64,000 nucleotides of DNA from SZAS-103 sp038234715. Lineage in GTDB: Bacteria > Pseudomonadota > Gammaproteobacteria > Xanthomonadales > Xanthomonadaceae. Position numbers and translations under genes: made by a program. Under the pieces are notes generated by a model. The model made no database searches, had not been told where the DNA came from, and saw only the letters and a program-made list of their open reading frames with translations. Position 1 is the stretch's first letter. Each line of letters opens with the position of its first letter. This document shows, piece by piece, positions 43,190 to 51,650 of this stretch. Location: NCBI GenBank assembly GCA_038234715.1, contig JBBQTD010000009.1, positions 39,035 to 103,034 of the forward strand. Direction: 5' to 3'.

Positions 43190-44637
43190 TACCAGCTCCC
43201 CGAAGCGCCGCCACCACTGAATCCGCCACCACCGCCGCTGAAACCACCGCCACCGCCACCGCCACTGCTGATCGCGCTGCTGGCGACCATGCCGAGGATG
43301 TTTCCGAAGATGCTCCACCCGCTGACAGACGAACTGCTGCCTGAATTCCAGTCAATGGGAATGTCAGGTCCATCATCCTTCGCGTATCTTGCGGCAAGAT
43401 AAAACCCGAGCGCCGCAAAGCACAGCGCGAACAGCACTCCAGAGCCCGCAATCAGCGGTACCGCGCCGACAACCACAGCGGTGCCTCCTCCACGCACGAG
43501 GGTCGCCTTGTGACCCAGCACCGCAGCGGCGCAAATCCCAAGAAAGATGATGCCGACCAACGACACGATCCATGTGCCCAGCGGTGGTGGCGAAAGCAAG
43601 TCGAGCCAGGTCCATCCTTCGAACCCGCCTTCCGGTTTCGGCGGCTGTGGCATCGCCTCGCCATTCTCGAGCCGGATAATGCGGTCGACCCCTGCGTTGA
43701 GTTCGCCGGCGACGTCGCCCAGCTTCGTGTTCGGCCAAGACATGTCCTCGTCCAGGATGCGCCGGATGACGGGGTGCGTGAACACACCATTCAGACCGCG
43801 GCCGACATTGATGCGTTCGTCGTAGGGTTCAGCGATCATCAGGATCAGGACGCCTTCGTCGCCGAGATTCCACGCGTCGAATACACGATCCGCGAACTGA
43901 CTGCCGGTCTCGTCCCCGGTGGTCTCGACCAGCAGGAGCGCAACCTTCCTGCTCCCGCCCTTGTCGAATGCGGCCAGCTTCGCTTCAAGCGCGCTGGCCT
44001 GCGCTTCCGTGAGCACGCTGTGGGTGTGGTTGACGACGTGCGCCGTCAGCGGTGGAATCGGCAGAACCATTGTCGTTGCCGCGGACGCTGGACTGGAATC
44101 GGTCTTCGGCGACGAGGGCTGCGGCAAGGCCTCGCCATCCACGACGCCGATGATGCGATCGACACCGTCGTTCAATCCCGCCGCGTAATCCCTTGCCAGG
44201 AATTTTGGCGTGATGAACCTGTCTTTGATGCGGTTCGCGATCGCGTCGGGCAGCACGCCCTCGTATCCGCGACCGACCTCGATGCGCACCTTGCGGTCGT
44301 CTTTCGCGACCAGCACCAGCACGCCGTCGTCGACGCCCTTACGGCCGAGCCTCCACTGATCGACCACGCGGATCGAATACTGCTCGATGGTTTCGGCGCC
44401 GGTCGTGGGCACGATCAGCACCGCGATCTGCCCACCCTTGCGTCTTTCGAATGCGGCGAGCTTGCCTTCGAGCGTCTGCTCATCGGCTTGCGAGAGGGTC
44501 CCGGTCTGGTCGGTCACCCGCGCGCCCAGTGGCGGCACCGGGATCGACGCGGCGAACGCGCTGCCGACCAGCAGCATCAGGCCAAGTAGCGCGACGGAAA
44601 AGAGCTGAGACATCGGTCTTGCGTTCCACCCGACCAT
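43189..44637 (-). CDS. tandem-TPM membrane protein (YgcG-like, two TPM domains)
   Basis: About 482 residues. Signal peptide (FSVALLGLMLLVGSAFA), a first TPM domain beginning VTDQTGTLSQADEQTLEGKLAAFE, a second beginning VNHTHSVLTEAQASALEAKLAAFD, then two or three membrane helices and a Gly-rich tail ending in the FSGGGGGFSGGGASGSW type. YgcG-like proteins usually have one TPM domain; this has two unequal copies, the first closely resembling the upstream paralogue. Start taken as ATG 44637, overlapping the preceding stop (TGATG); ATG 44613 starts nearer the signal. Confidence 0.85.
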   Translation of the reverse strand: MVGWNARPMSQLFSVALLGLMLLVGSAFAASIPVPPLGARVTDQTGTLSQADEQTLEGKLAAFERRKGGQIAVLIVPTTGAETIEQYSIRVVDQWRLGRKGVDDGVLVLVAKDDRKVRIEVGRGYEGVLPDAIANRIKDRFITPKFLARDYAAGLNDGVDRIIGVVDGEALPQPSSPKTDSSPASAATTMVLPIPPLTAHVVNHTHSVLTEAQASALEAKLAAFDKGGSRKVALLLVETTGDETGSQFADRVFDAWNLGDEGVLILMIAEPYDERINVGRGLNGVFTHPVIRRILDEDMSWPNTKLGDVAGELNAGVDRIIRLENGEAMPQPPKPEGGFEGWTWLDLLSPPPLGTWIVSLVGIIFLGICAAAVLGHKATLVRGGGTAVVVGAVPLIAGSGVLFALCFAALGFYLAARYAKDDGPDIPIDWNSGSSSSVSGWSIFGNILGMVASSAISSGGGGGGGFSGGGGGFSGGGASGSW

Positions 44638-45515
44638 CACCAACCCCCCGATGCGCCGCCGCCACTGAACCCGCCGCCGCCGCCACTGAAGCCCCCACCA
44701 CCACTGAAGCCGCCCCCGCCGAAGCCACCTCCGCCCGACGAACCGCCGCCCCAGCCGCCAAACCCTGTGCTTCCGATCGAACGGCCGGCGCCGACACCGA
44801 GCAGGCCGAGCACGAACGCGACGAGCGCGAACAATGCCGCGAAGCCAATCGTGGCGCCCGCGAACAGCGCTGCCACGCCAACGACCCCGCCAGTCAACCC
44901 TCCCCGGACAATTGTCGGAAGACTGCCGAACAGCGTGTGCGCGATCATGAACGCGACAAGCAGGGCAACGAATCCCACATGCTTTCCACGCGAATCACTG
45001 TGGCTGCGCTGCGGCGGCGGAGCCGGCAACGCTTCACCGTTGATCAGCCCGATCAAGCGGTCGACACCGGCCTGCAGTCCGCCCGCGAAATCGCCATCAT
45101 GGAATTTCGGAGACATGTCTTCTTCGATGATGCGGTTCGCGATCGCATCCGGAATGATTCCTTCGAGCCCGCGGCCGGCCTCGATGCGCATCTTGTGGTC
45201 GTCCTTTGCGACCAGCAACAGCACGCCGTCGTCGACGCCCTTGCGGCCCAGTTTCCACTGGTCGGTCACACGGATCGAATACTGCTCGATGGTTTCATCG
45301 CCGGTCGTCGGCACGATCAGAACCGCGATCTGGCTGCCCTTGCTGGTTTCGAAGGCAGCCAGTTTCGCCTCGAGCGCCTGGACCTGCCCCGCGTCGAGTG
45401 TGCCAGTCTGGTCGGTCACGCGCGCGGTCAGTGCCGGCACCGCCAAAGGCGTCGCGACAGCGCTACCGACGCACAGCAGCAACACTGCGAGGACGATCGC
45501 CCAGGCGCGCAGCAT
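44637..45515 (-). CDS. YgcG-like TPM-domain membrane protein
   Basis: 292 residues. Signal peptide (WAIVLAVLLLCVGSAVA), one TPM domain from VTDQTGTLDAGQVQALEAKLAAFE to about residue 165, two to three membrane helices, and a long Gly-rich C-terminus with repeated GGGFSGGGG. The Gly/Ser/Phe tail is typical of YgcG proteins encoded beside LemA. GGGGA six bases before the ATG. The domain is near-identical in places to the first TPM domain of the next gene, so the two arose by tandem duplication. Confidence 0.87.
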   Translation of the reverse strand: MLRAWAIVLAVLLLCVGSAVATPLAVPALTARVTDQTGTLDAGQVQALEAKLAAFETSKGSQIAVLIVPTTGDETIEQYSIRVTDQWKLGRKGVDDGVLLLVAKDDHKMRIEAGRGLEGIIPDAIANRIIEEDMSPKFHDGDFAGGLQAGVDRLIGLINGEALPAPPPQRSHSDSRGKHVGFVALLVAFMIAHTLFGSLPTIVRGGLTGGVVGVAALFAGATIGFAALFALVAFVLGLLGVGAGRSIGSTGFGGWGGGSSGGGGFGGGGFSGGGGFSGGGGGFSGGGASGGW

Positions 45516-45530
45516 CAGGTTTCCCCAGCC

Positions 45531-46157
45531 TTATTGGGGCTTGGATGCGGGCGACGCTGCCGGTGCCGGCTGACTGAAGTCCACGGTCGGCGGTGCGGCG
45601 ACAGCGGCCTCGTTGGCCACCGTGAAATTCGGTTTCACCTTGTAGCCGAACATCTTCGCGGTGAGGTTCTGCGGAAACGAACGCAGGAACGTGTTGTAGG
45701 CCTGCACCGACTCGATGTAGCGGCTGCGAGCGACGGTGATGCGGTTTTCGGTGCCTTCGAGCTGCGCCTGCAGGTCGCGGAAGGACTGGTCGGACTTCAG
45801 GTTCGGATAGTTCTCGGTCACCACCATCAGCCGCGACAGCGCCGAACCGAGTTCGCCCTGCGCGTCCTGGAACCGCTTGAGCTTGTCCGGGTCGGCTGCA
45901 AGTTCCGGAGTAACCTGGATCGAGCCAACGCGCGAACGCGCTTCGGTCACCCGGATCAGGATGTCCTTCTCCTGCTGGGCGTAGCCCTTCACCGTCGCGA
46001 CCAGGTTTGGCACCAGGTCGGCGCGGCGCTGGTACTGACTGATGACTTCGGACCAGGAGGCCTTGGTCTGCTCGTCGAGGGTCTGGATGTTGTTGTAGCC
46101 GCAGGCGCTCAGGAACAGCGCGAGCGCCAGGATCAGGATGCGGGTTGCGATGTTCAC
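45531..46157 (-). CDS. LemA family lipoprotein
   Basis: 208 residues. Lipoprotein-type signal LALALFLSACGYN, then the LemA helical bundle with NIQTLDEQTKASWSEVISQYQRRADLVPNLVATVKGYA and the core FRDLQAQLEGTENRITVARSRYIE. LemA proteins are membrane or periplasmic scaffolds of unknown activity, almost always beside YgcG/TPM genes, as here (16 bases to the next gene). The start is GTG at 46157, decided by GGGAG six bases upstream; the long open frame before it is not LemA-like. Confidence 0.9.
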   Translation of the reverse strand: MNIATRILILALALFLSACGYNNIQTLDEQTKASWSEVISQYQRRADLVPNLVATVKGYAQQEKDILIRVTEARSRVGSIQVTPELAADPDKLKRFQDAQGELGSALSRLMVVTENYPNLKSDQSFRDLQAQLEGTENRITVARSRYIESVQAYNTFLRSFPQNLTAKMFGYKVKPNFTVANEAAVAAPPTVDFSQPAPAASPASKPQ

Positions 46158-46256
46158 GTCAGTCTCCCAGGAGGCAGATGAATCAAGCATTGCGGTAGAG
46201 CACTCACGCATGACATGGCCCATGGAGGGGCCATCCGCAGCGCCATCGCTGCGAAG

Positions 46257-46283
46257 CCGAGTCCGGGCATGTACCGGACTCGG
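46257..46283. repeat. perfect 10-bp inverted repeat upstream of lemA
   Basis: CCGAGTCCGG and CCGGACTCGG around a 7-base loop. It lies between terC and lemA, both on the minus strand. A stable hairpin but without a T-run on the minus-strand downstream side, so a terminator for terC is only possible. Confidence 0.5.
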
Positions 46284-46302
46284 AGCGCAAATGTTGGACA
46301 GG

Positions 46303-46357
46303 ATGTCCAATCAATTGCAAATCGAACCAACCATGTCCAATCATTTGCAAATCAAAC
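46303..46357. repeat. pair of near-identical 21-bp direct repeats between terC and lemA
   Basis: On the minus strand GATTTGCAAATGATTGGACA and GATTTGCAATTGATTGGACA (each followed by T) occur 30 bases apart, centre to centre, differing at one base. They lie just after the terC stop and about 150 bases ahead of the lemA start, AT-rich in a GC-rich region. An adjacent TTGGACA/TGTCCAA dyad at 46294-46310 overlaps one copy. Three-turn spacing would suit a transcription factor binding on one DNA face. Confidence 0.6.
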
Positions 46358-47121
46358 TACTGGTCACGCTCGGCGCGATTGGCGCGCAGCTGCGCCCGGC
46401 GTTCGAGATGTTCGCACGCGATCAGGTTCAGTACCTCGACGCCCACCGAAAACGCCATCGCAAAATAGATGTAGGTGCGCTTGATGTGCAAACCAATGCC
46501 CTCCCCGATCAACGCGATGCCTACCATCACGATGAAGCTCAAAGCGAGCATCTTTACCGTGCGGTGGCGGTCGATGAAGTTGCCGATCGGATCGGCGGCG
46601 AAGATCATCACCATCACCGCAAGCACGATCGCGGCGATCATCACCGGGATCTGGTTGACCATGCCCACCGCGGTGACCACCGAATCAAGCGAGAACACGA
46701 TGTCGATGACCGCGATCTGCGCGATCACCATCCAGAAGACCGCGGACGGGCGGGTGGAGATGTCTTCCTCATCGCCGCGGCCCAGGATCGTGTCGCGGAT
46801 TTCCATCGACCCCTTGACCAGCAGGAACAGTCCACCCGCGATCAGCACGAGGTCGCGCACAGAAAACGCTTTGCTGCCCATGGTGAACAGCGGCGTTGTC
46901 AAGCGTGCAAGCGTCACCAGGGTCAGCAACAATCCGATGCGCGTGACGCACGCAAGCGCAAGCCCGAAGCGGCGCGCATGCGAACGGCGCTCGGCGGGCA
47001 GCTTGCTGACCGAGATCGAGATGAAGACCAGATTGTCCACGCCGAGCACGATTTCCAGGGTGGCCAGCGTGATCAGGGCGATCCAGATCCCGCTATCGAA
47101 AATCCAATCCAAAAGCAGCAT
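46357..47121 (-). CDS. TerC family integral membrane protein
   Basis: 254 residues with seven to eight helices. TLATLEIVLGVDNLVFISISVSKLP near the start and AQIAVIDIVFSLDSVVTAVGMV in the middle are the paired TerC motifs with conserved Asp residues in the membrane, linked to manganese export in related proteins. Tellurite resistance is not implied; no other ter genes are present. Single-gene unit upstream of the lemA-TPM operon. Confidence 0.9.
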   Translation of the reverse strand: MLLLDWIFDSGIWIALITLATLEIVLGVDNLVFISISVSKLPAERRSHARRFGLALACVTRIGLLLTLVTLARLTTPLFTMGSKAFSVRDLVLIAGGLFLLVKGSMEIRDTILGRGDEEDISTRPSAVFWMVIAQIAVIDIVFSLDSVVTAVGMVNQIPVMIAAIVLAVMVMIFAADPIGNFIDRHRTVKMLALSFIVMVGIALIGEGIGLHIKRTYIYFAMAFSVGVEVLNLIACEHLERRAQLRANRAERDQ

Positions 47122-47201
47122 CCTCGGTTGGGCGGTTTCGGCCGGTCCGGAGCGGACCGATCGACGACATCAGCAATGAGCAGCGGGCAGTGAATCAGCG
47201 A

Positions 47202-47591
47202 TCAGTGACCCAGCCAGCGCGGCACCAGCAGCAGGCCCCAGCACAGCAACACGTTCATCATCAGCACGAACACCGCCGCCGAGCCCATGTCCTTCGCGCG
47301 TCCGGCCATCTCATGGTGTTCCGCGCCGTAGCGCTCGATCACCGCCTCGATCGACGAATTAAGCAGTTCCGCCGACAGCACCAGCAACAGGCTGCCAACC
47401 AGAATCGCCCGTTCGACGCCGTCGTGGCCGAGCCACAGCCCGAGCGGAGCCAGCGCGACGCACAGGCACACCTCAAGGCGGAACGAGGACTCAGTGCGCC
47501 ACGCGATCGCCAGGCCCTGCAGCGACCAGCGAAACGCGCGCCAGACCCCAATGGGTCCGCGCGGCCACAAGCTTGCCTTGCCATCTGCCAT
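47202..47591 (-). CDS. dgkA: diacylglycerol kinase
   Basis: 129 residues; phosphorylates diacylglycerol to phosphatidic acid in the inner membrane. Three helices, with the active-site block ELLNSSIEAVIERYG and the acidic residues at the membrane edge (ESSFRLEVC). Length is near E. coli DgkA. It lies 118 bases downstream of gcvPB on the same strand. Clear. Confidence 0.93.
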   Translation of the reverse strand: MADGKASLWPRGPIGVWRAFRWSLQGLAIAWRTESSFRLEVCLCVALAPLGLWLGHDGVERAILVGSLLLVLSAELLNSSIEAVIERYGAEHHEMAGRAKDMGSAAVFVLMMNVLLCWGLLLVPRWLGH

Positions 47592-47709
47592 GGGCGGCTA
47601 CCCGATGCGCGACAGGACGGGCAGCGTCCGTCGGCTGTCACGATGGCGCATGCAGTGCCTCACGCGCCGCACGCCCGTGCACCGCATCGCGTAGCAGGTA
47701 TAGCGCAGC

Positions 47710-49173
47710 TCACGCTGCCGACTTCGCGGGGACGTACGCCAGGTCCAGTTCGCGCGCCGCCTTCACGTCGTCGAGCCTGCGCACTGGCGTGGTGTACGGC
47801 GCGCCCTTCATCCATTCGGGATTGCTGGACGCCTTGTCGAGCAACACCTTCATCACCACCACGAAGCGGTCGAGCGTTTCCTTGCTTTCGGTCTCGGTCG
47901 GCTCGATCAGCATGCATTCCGGCACCAGCAGCGGGAAATAATTGGTTGGCGCGTGGATGCCGTAGTCGAGCAGCGACTTGGAGAAATCCAGTGCGGTGAT
48001 GCCGTTTGCCTTCTTCTGCGGCGCCATTGTCACGATGAACTCGTGCGACGCGCGGCGCTCGGGATACGCGAGGGTGAATCCTTTCTTCTTCAGCTGCGCG
48101 GCAACGTAGTTCGCGTTGAGCGTGGCGTACTCGGCAACCCGCGGCATCCCCTCGCGCCCGAGCAGGCGCGCATAGATGTACGCACGCAGCAGCACGCCCG
48201 CGTTGCCTGCGAACGCCGACAGCCGGCCAATCGAAAGCGGGCGGTCCTTCTTGCGGATGAATCCGAACTTGCCGTCGTCGCGCTTCTCGATCATCGGAAT
48301 CGGCAGGAACGGCCGCAGCCGCTCGCTGACGCCCACCGCGCCCGCGCCCGGACCGCCGCCGCCGTGTGGCGTGCTGAAGGTCTTGTGCAGGTTCATGTGG
48401 ATCGCATCGAATCCCATGTCGCCCGGACGCACCTTGCCGAGGATCGCGTTGAGGTTCGCGCCGTCGTAATAAAGCAATCCACCGGCCTCATGCACGAGTT
48501 TCGCAATCTCCACGATGCGCCGCTCGAACACGCCGATCGTGCTTGGATTCGTCAGCATGATCCCGGCGGTCTTCGGCCCCAACACCTTTTTCAGGGCTTC
48601 AATGTCGATGTCGCCATTGGACAGCGTTGGAATCTCGCGCACGCTGCAGCCGCAAACCGTTGCCGTCGCCGGATTGGTTCCATGCGCTGCGTCCGGCACG
48701 ATGATCTCGGTGCGCGCGGTGTCGCCGCGATGCTTGTGGTAGGCCATGATCATCGCAACGCCGGCGAACTCGCCCTGCGCGCCGGCCATCGGGCTCAGCG
48801 ACACGCCGCCCTTCATGCCGGTCACGTCGGCAAGGATTTCCTGAAGCTCGAACATGCACGACAGGAATCCCTGGCTCAGCGATTCGGGCGCATAAGGATG
48901 GCGGCCGAGGAACCCATCGAGCATCGCCAGCGAATGGCACGCGCGCGGGTTGTACTTCATCGTGCACGAACCAAGCGGATAGAAGTTCGTATCGATCGAG
49001 AAGTTCTTGCGCGACAGGTTCGTGTAGTGGCGCACGGCCTGCAGTTCCGACACCTCGGGCAGCCCCACCGGCGTCGTGCGCAGGAAACGCTCGGGCAGGT
49101 CGGGGTTCGCGATGGGGGCTGGAAGCTGTGCGGCAGCGGTACGTCCCGGCTGGGACTGCTCGAAAATCAGCAT
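47710..49173 (-). CDS. gcvPB: glycine dehydrogenase (decarboxylating) subunit 2
   Basis: 487 residues; the C-terminal half of the split P-protein of the glycine cleavage system, holding pyridoxal phosphate. The PLP lysine is in MNLHKTFSTPHGGGGPG; NFYPLGSCTMKYNPR and SLSPMAGAQGEFAG are family blocks. The partner gcvPA and the H and T proteins are not in the window. No clear ribosome site is seen before the ATG at 49173, but the N-terminus fits the family. Confidence 0.93.
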   Translation of the reverse strand: MLIFEQSQPGRTAAAQLPAPIANPDLPERFLRTTPVGLPEVSELQAVRHYTNLSRKNFSIDTNFYPLGSCTMKYNPRACHSLAMLDGFLGRHPYAPESLSQGFLSCMFELQEILADVTGMKGGVSLSPMAGAQGEFAGVAMIMAYHKHRGDTARTEIIVPDAAHGTNPATATVCGCSVREIPTLSNGDIDIEALKKVLGPKTAGIMLTNPSTIGVFERRIVEIAKLVHEAGGLLYYDGANLNAILGKVRPGDMGFDAIHMNLHKTFSTPHGGGGPGAGAVGVSERLRPFLPIPMIEKRDDGKFGFIRKKDRPLSIGRLSAFAGNAGVLLRAYIYARLLGREGMPRVAEYATLNANYVAAQLKKKGFTLAYPERRASHEFIVTMAPQKKANGITALDFSKSLLDYGIHAPTNYFPLLVPECMLIEPTETESKETLDRFVVVMKVLLDKASSNPEWMKGAPYTTPVRRLDDVKAARELDLAYVPAKSAA

Positions 49174-49340
49174 GGATGGGACCGAATTCGGGGCGGAAGG
49201 CGGTTAGTTTGCCATAGCGCGCGGCGGGTACCGCTACACCAGGGGTTTCGCCCTGAAGACCGCACCCGGACCGCGACCGGGCGACCACGGCAAGCCGTAA
49301 TGAGCGACCGTCAACACACCCCATCGACCGGGAACCCGCC

Positions 49341-49461
49341 ATGGATGCCTTCAGCTAGTTCTCGGTCTTGCTCTCGATCGTGCTGGGGCTGGCCATCACC
49401 CAGATCCTGCAGGGCTTTCGCGGCCTGATCCTCACCGGCGCGAAGGCGTGGCTGGACCGGG
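49341..49461 (+). pseudogene. 5' remnant of a membrane-protein gene
   Basis: Reads MDAFS, then a TAG stop, then FSVLLSIVLGLAITQILQGF and a few more residues before similarity ends near 49461. This is the opening (cytoplasmic tip plus first helix) of a hypothetical membrane-protein family that I recall from Xanthomonadales, normally without the stop. The rest of the gene is missing; the reading frame now runs on into unrelated sequence. It lies 75 bases ahead of the OmpA-like gene and could supply its promoter. Confidence 0.6.
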
Positions 49462-49535
49462 CTCAAAGACTGTTTGACTTACACTTCTGCGACCACGACA
49501 CCCGCCACCCGCCATCCACATTCGAGGATCGATCG

Positions 49536-50762
49536 ATGCAAGCAGCCGCCTTCGCAATCGCGTTGTTCCTTGCCTTCGGCATGCACGCCAGCCTGGCCGC
49601 ACCGGCGCCCGCCGCGCAGGACATCAACCTCAGTGCATTCGCCAATGGCGCGCTGCTGGAGAACGCGAGTTCCGAATACGGAGACAGCTGGCAGGCACGC
49701 TGGCTGACCGATGAGAATCCGGCAACCGGTTGGTCAACGGAAAAAGGCGCAAATGGCCCTTTCACGATTGTCATTTCGCTGCCCGAGTCATCCGAGATTC
49801 ATGCGCTGGATTTTGACAGCGCGTCGGTCGACAAGCCCGAACGGGCAGCGAAGGACATCGACGTGCTGGTGTCTGCCACATCGGCCACCGCAGGCTTTGT
49901 CCCGCTAACAAACGTCGTGCTCAAGTCGGGTGGGGACAAGCAGCACTTCGCCCTGGCCAAGCCTGGCACCGGCCGCTGGATCAAGCTCGTCGTCAACAGC
50001 AACTCTGGCGATCCGGAGTTTACCGAACTGATGGAGTTTCGCGCACTCGGCAAGCAACTGACCCAGACCGCGGCGCCGACCAACCTCTCAGGCACTTACA
50101 GCGGCGGCGGCTACGGCGATTTTCACCTGATGCAGGACGGCGCGCAGCTCAGCGGCTGCTACGAACACAACGGCGGCTTGATCCAGGGCGGGCTCGAATC
50201 GCACCTGATGCGCCTGGGCTGGCACGAAGCCAATGGCAAGGGCGCCGCGATCATGGTGCTCAAGCGCGATGGCAATAGCTTCGAGGGTTGGTGGGCCGGC
50301 GACGGTAGCAACGAGTGGTCGGCGACATGGAACCTGAAGAAGACCAGCGACAACGTCGGCTCCTGCCCGAACTGGAACCCCAAGGCTGCCAGCGGAAACA
50401 TCGTGGCGACGCAGCTTGCGGACGAAGGCCACGTGCGGATCTATGGCATCAACTTCGACGTCGACAGCGATCACTTGCGCGCGGACGCGAAACCGGCTGT
50501 CGATGAATTGCTTGGGGCGTTGAAAGCGAATCCGTCATGGCGCATCAGCATCGAAGGCCACACCGACGCAACGGGCAACGCCGCGCACAACCTCGACCTC
50601 AGCCAGCGGCGCGCCGCGTCCGTGAAGGCGGCACTCGTCGCTGCGGGTATCGCTGCGGATCGGATGACGACCGCTGGATCTGGCCAGACCAAGCCGCTTG
50701 CTTCGAACGAGACGGCGATCGGACGGGCGCAGAATCGAAGGGTCGAGGTGGTGAAGCAGTAG
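49536..50762 (+). CDS. secreted discoidin-like/OmpA-domain protein
   Basis: 408 residues. Signal peptide (AIALFLAFGMHASLAAPAP), a galactose-binding-like (F5/8 type C) domain at about 30-165 with WLTDENPATGWSTEKGANGP, a middle domain of about 110 residues rich in Gly and Trp, and a C-terminal OmpA domain (GINFDVDSDHLRADAKPAVD, IEGHTDATGNAAHNLDLSQR) that binds peptidoglycan. It probably tethers a sugar- or ligand-binding module to the wall. ATG at 49536 has GAGG upstream. The upstream open frame belongs to the membrane-protein remnant. Confidence 0.85.
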   Translation: MQAAAFAIALFLAFGMHASLAAPAPAAQDINLSAFANGALLENASSEYGDSWQARWLTDENPATGWSTEKGANGPFTIVISLPESSEIHALDFDSASVDKPERAAKDIDVLVSATSATAGFVPLTNVVLKSGGDKQHFALAKPGTGRWIKLVVNSNSGDPEFTELMEFRALGKQLTQTAAPTNLSGTYSGGGYGDFHLMQDGAQLSGCYEHNGGLIQGGLESHLMRLGWHEANGKGAAIMVLKRDGNSFEGWWAGDGSNEWSATWNLKKTSDNVGSCPNWNPKAASGNIVATQLADEGHVRIYGINFDVDSDHLRADAKPAVDELLGALKANPSWRISIEGHTDATGNAAHNLDLSQRRAASVKAALVAAGIAADRMTTAGSGQTKPLASNETAIGRAQNRRVEVVKQ

Positions 50763-50789
50763 GGCTTTGGCTGCCGGCTGAAACCAAGA

Positions 50790-50813
50790 AACCTCTGAAC
50801 AAGTTCAGAGGTT
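50790..50813. repeat. 10-bp palindrome after the OmpA-like gene
   Basis: AACCTCTGAA and TTCAGAGGTT flank the loop CAAG, 27 bases after the stop. No T-run follows, so if it ends transcription it is not a standard intrinsic terminator. It shares CTGAACAAG with the palindrome at 16941-16973. Confidence 0.55.
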
Positions 50814-50899
50814 GACCAGCGTCGCTGTTGAGAAGCGCTTCTGCGGTGCAGGGATGCACGGCCGCGAACAACGACGCAAGTCGTTCGTTCGCGAGCGCC

Positions 50900-51145
50900 C
50901 TAACAGGCTGCTGAAATACCTCCCGTCAGCATAAACTTCATCTATTCGCCCAGCCAGCGGTGTTGCCAATGCCGATGCGCGAAACCGATGTCTTCCAGGA
51001 GACCCTGTTCAACGTCCGCAAGCTGGACGACTTTGTGCCTGAGAGGCATCCGTTGGCCGCAGGTGCGCAGTCGGTGAAGGATTTCCGCGCGCTCCCGCCA
51101 CAAGCAGACAGCGATCCCGAGCTGCAGCGGGCGATCGAGCTCTGA
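50900..51145 (+). mobile_element. insertion-sequence remnant with truncated DDE transposase
   Basis: CTAACAGGCTGCTGAAATAC near 50900 looks like an IS end of the IS5/IS1182 kind. The following frame from 50960 (best start at 50969, ATGCCGATGCG) begins MPMRETDVFQETLFNVRKLD and DFVPERHPL, the usual N-terminus of such transposases, but after about 35 residues similarity fades and a stop comes at 51145. No catalytic residues and no matching right end were found. A dead fragment, of interest because it borders the peptide cassette. Confidence 0.55.
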
Positions 51146-51580
51146 TCCACAACGGCGGGAGCATCCGCTCGGCTCATCGGGTCGTGATCCACAATTGCAT
51201 GCGGGCAAACTACGATGGACGTAACCCTCCGCCGATCATTTGTGTGTCAAGCCACCGGCCCAATGTCCCGAATACCACGTCCGGCTGCGCGCCCGCCGGT
51301 GTAAAGACTCGGGTTGACCTCGGGCCGCGTGCGTTTTGCGCTTGCCCAGGTACTCTGCATCGCCGAATGCAAGTCGTGTCACGGCGTCATGACACGGTGA
51401 TGCCGACTGATTGCATACGATCTGCGGGACGAAAGGCGTGTTCAGACCTTTCCGAAAAGATTTTTGATCGAGTTCGTTGCCGGATTGCGCGGTTGTATCA
51501 ATGAGCAGACAAATTCGTAGATATGCGGCCACACAGCATCCATTGATGACGCGGGGGACTTGGGCCTCGAGTCAAAACGC
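51146..51580. other. non-coding stretch ahead of the peptide cassette
   Basis: About 435 bases with no gene I can support; short open frames on both strands have neither ribosome sites nor recognisable sequence. It contains two TGATCCACAA direct repeats near 51145 and 51185 and becomes more AT-rich towards the right. TTGGGC at 51560 followed 18 bases later by TATCAA is a weak promoter candidate for the peptide gene. Confidence 0.35.
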
Positions 51581-51606
51581 ATTTATCAACAATTCCGTTG
51601 ATAAAT
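51581..51606. promoter_or_regulatory. 26-bp palindrome upstream of the peptide gene
   Basis: ATTTATCAAC and GTTGATAAAT are perfect 10-base inverted arms around AATTCC, ending 44 bases before the TTG start codon. The AT-richness and symmetry look like a dimeric repressor or activator operator near the promoter; as RNA it would be a weak hairpin in the leader. Confidence 0.5.
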
Positions 51607-51650
51607 TGGCCTGTCCTCATTGGCAGGCTGCTACTTCAGGAGCAACAATC

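Noticed and set aside
46357..47121. Tellurite resistance function for the TerC protein
   Set aside because: No other ter genes are present and TerC-family members mostly serve metal transport or membrane roles.
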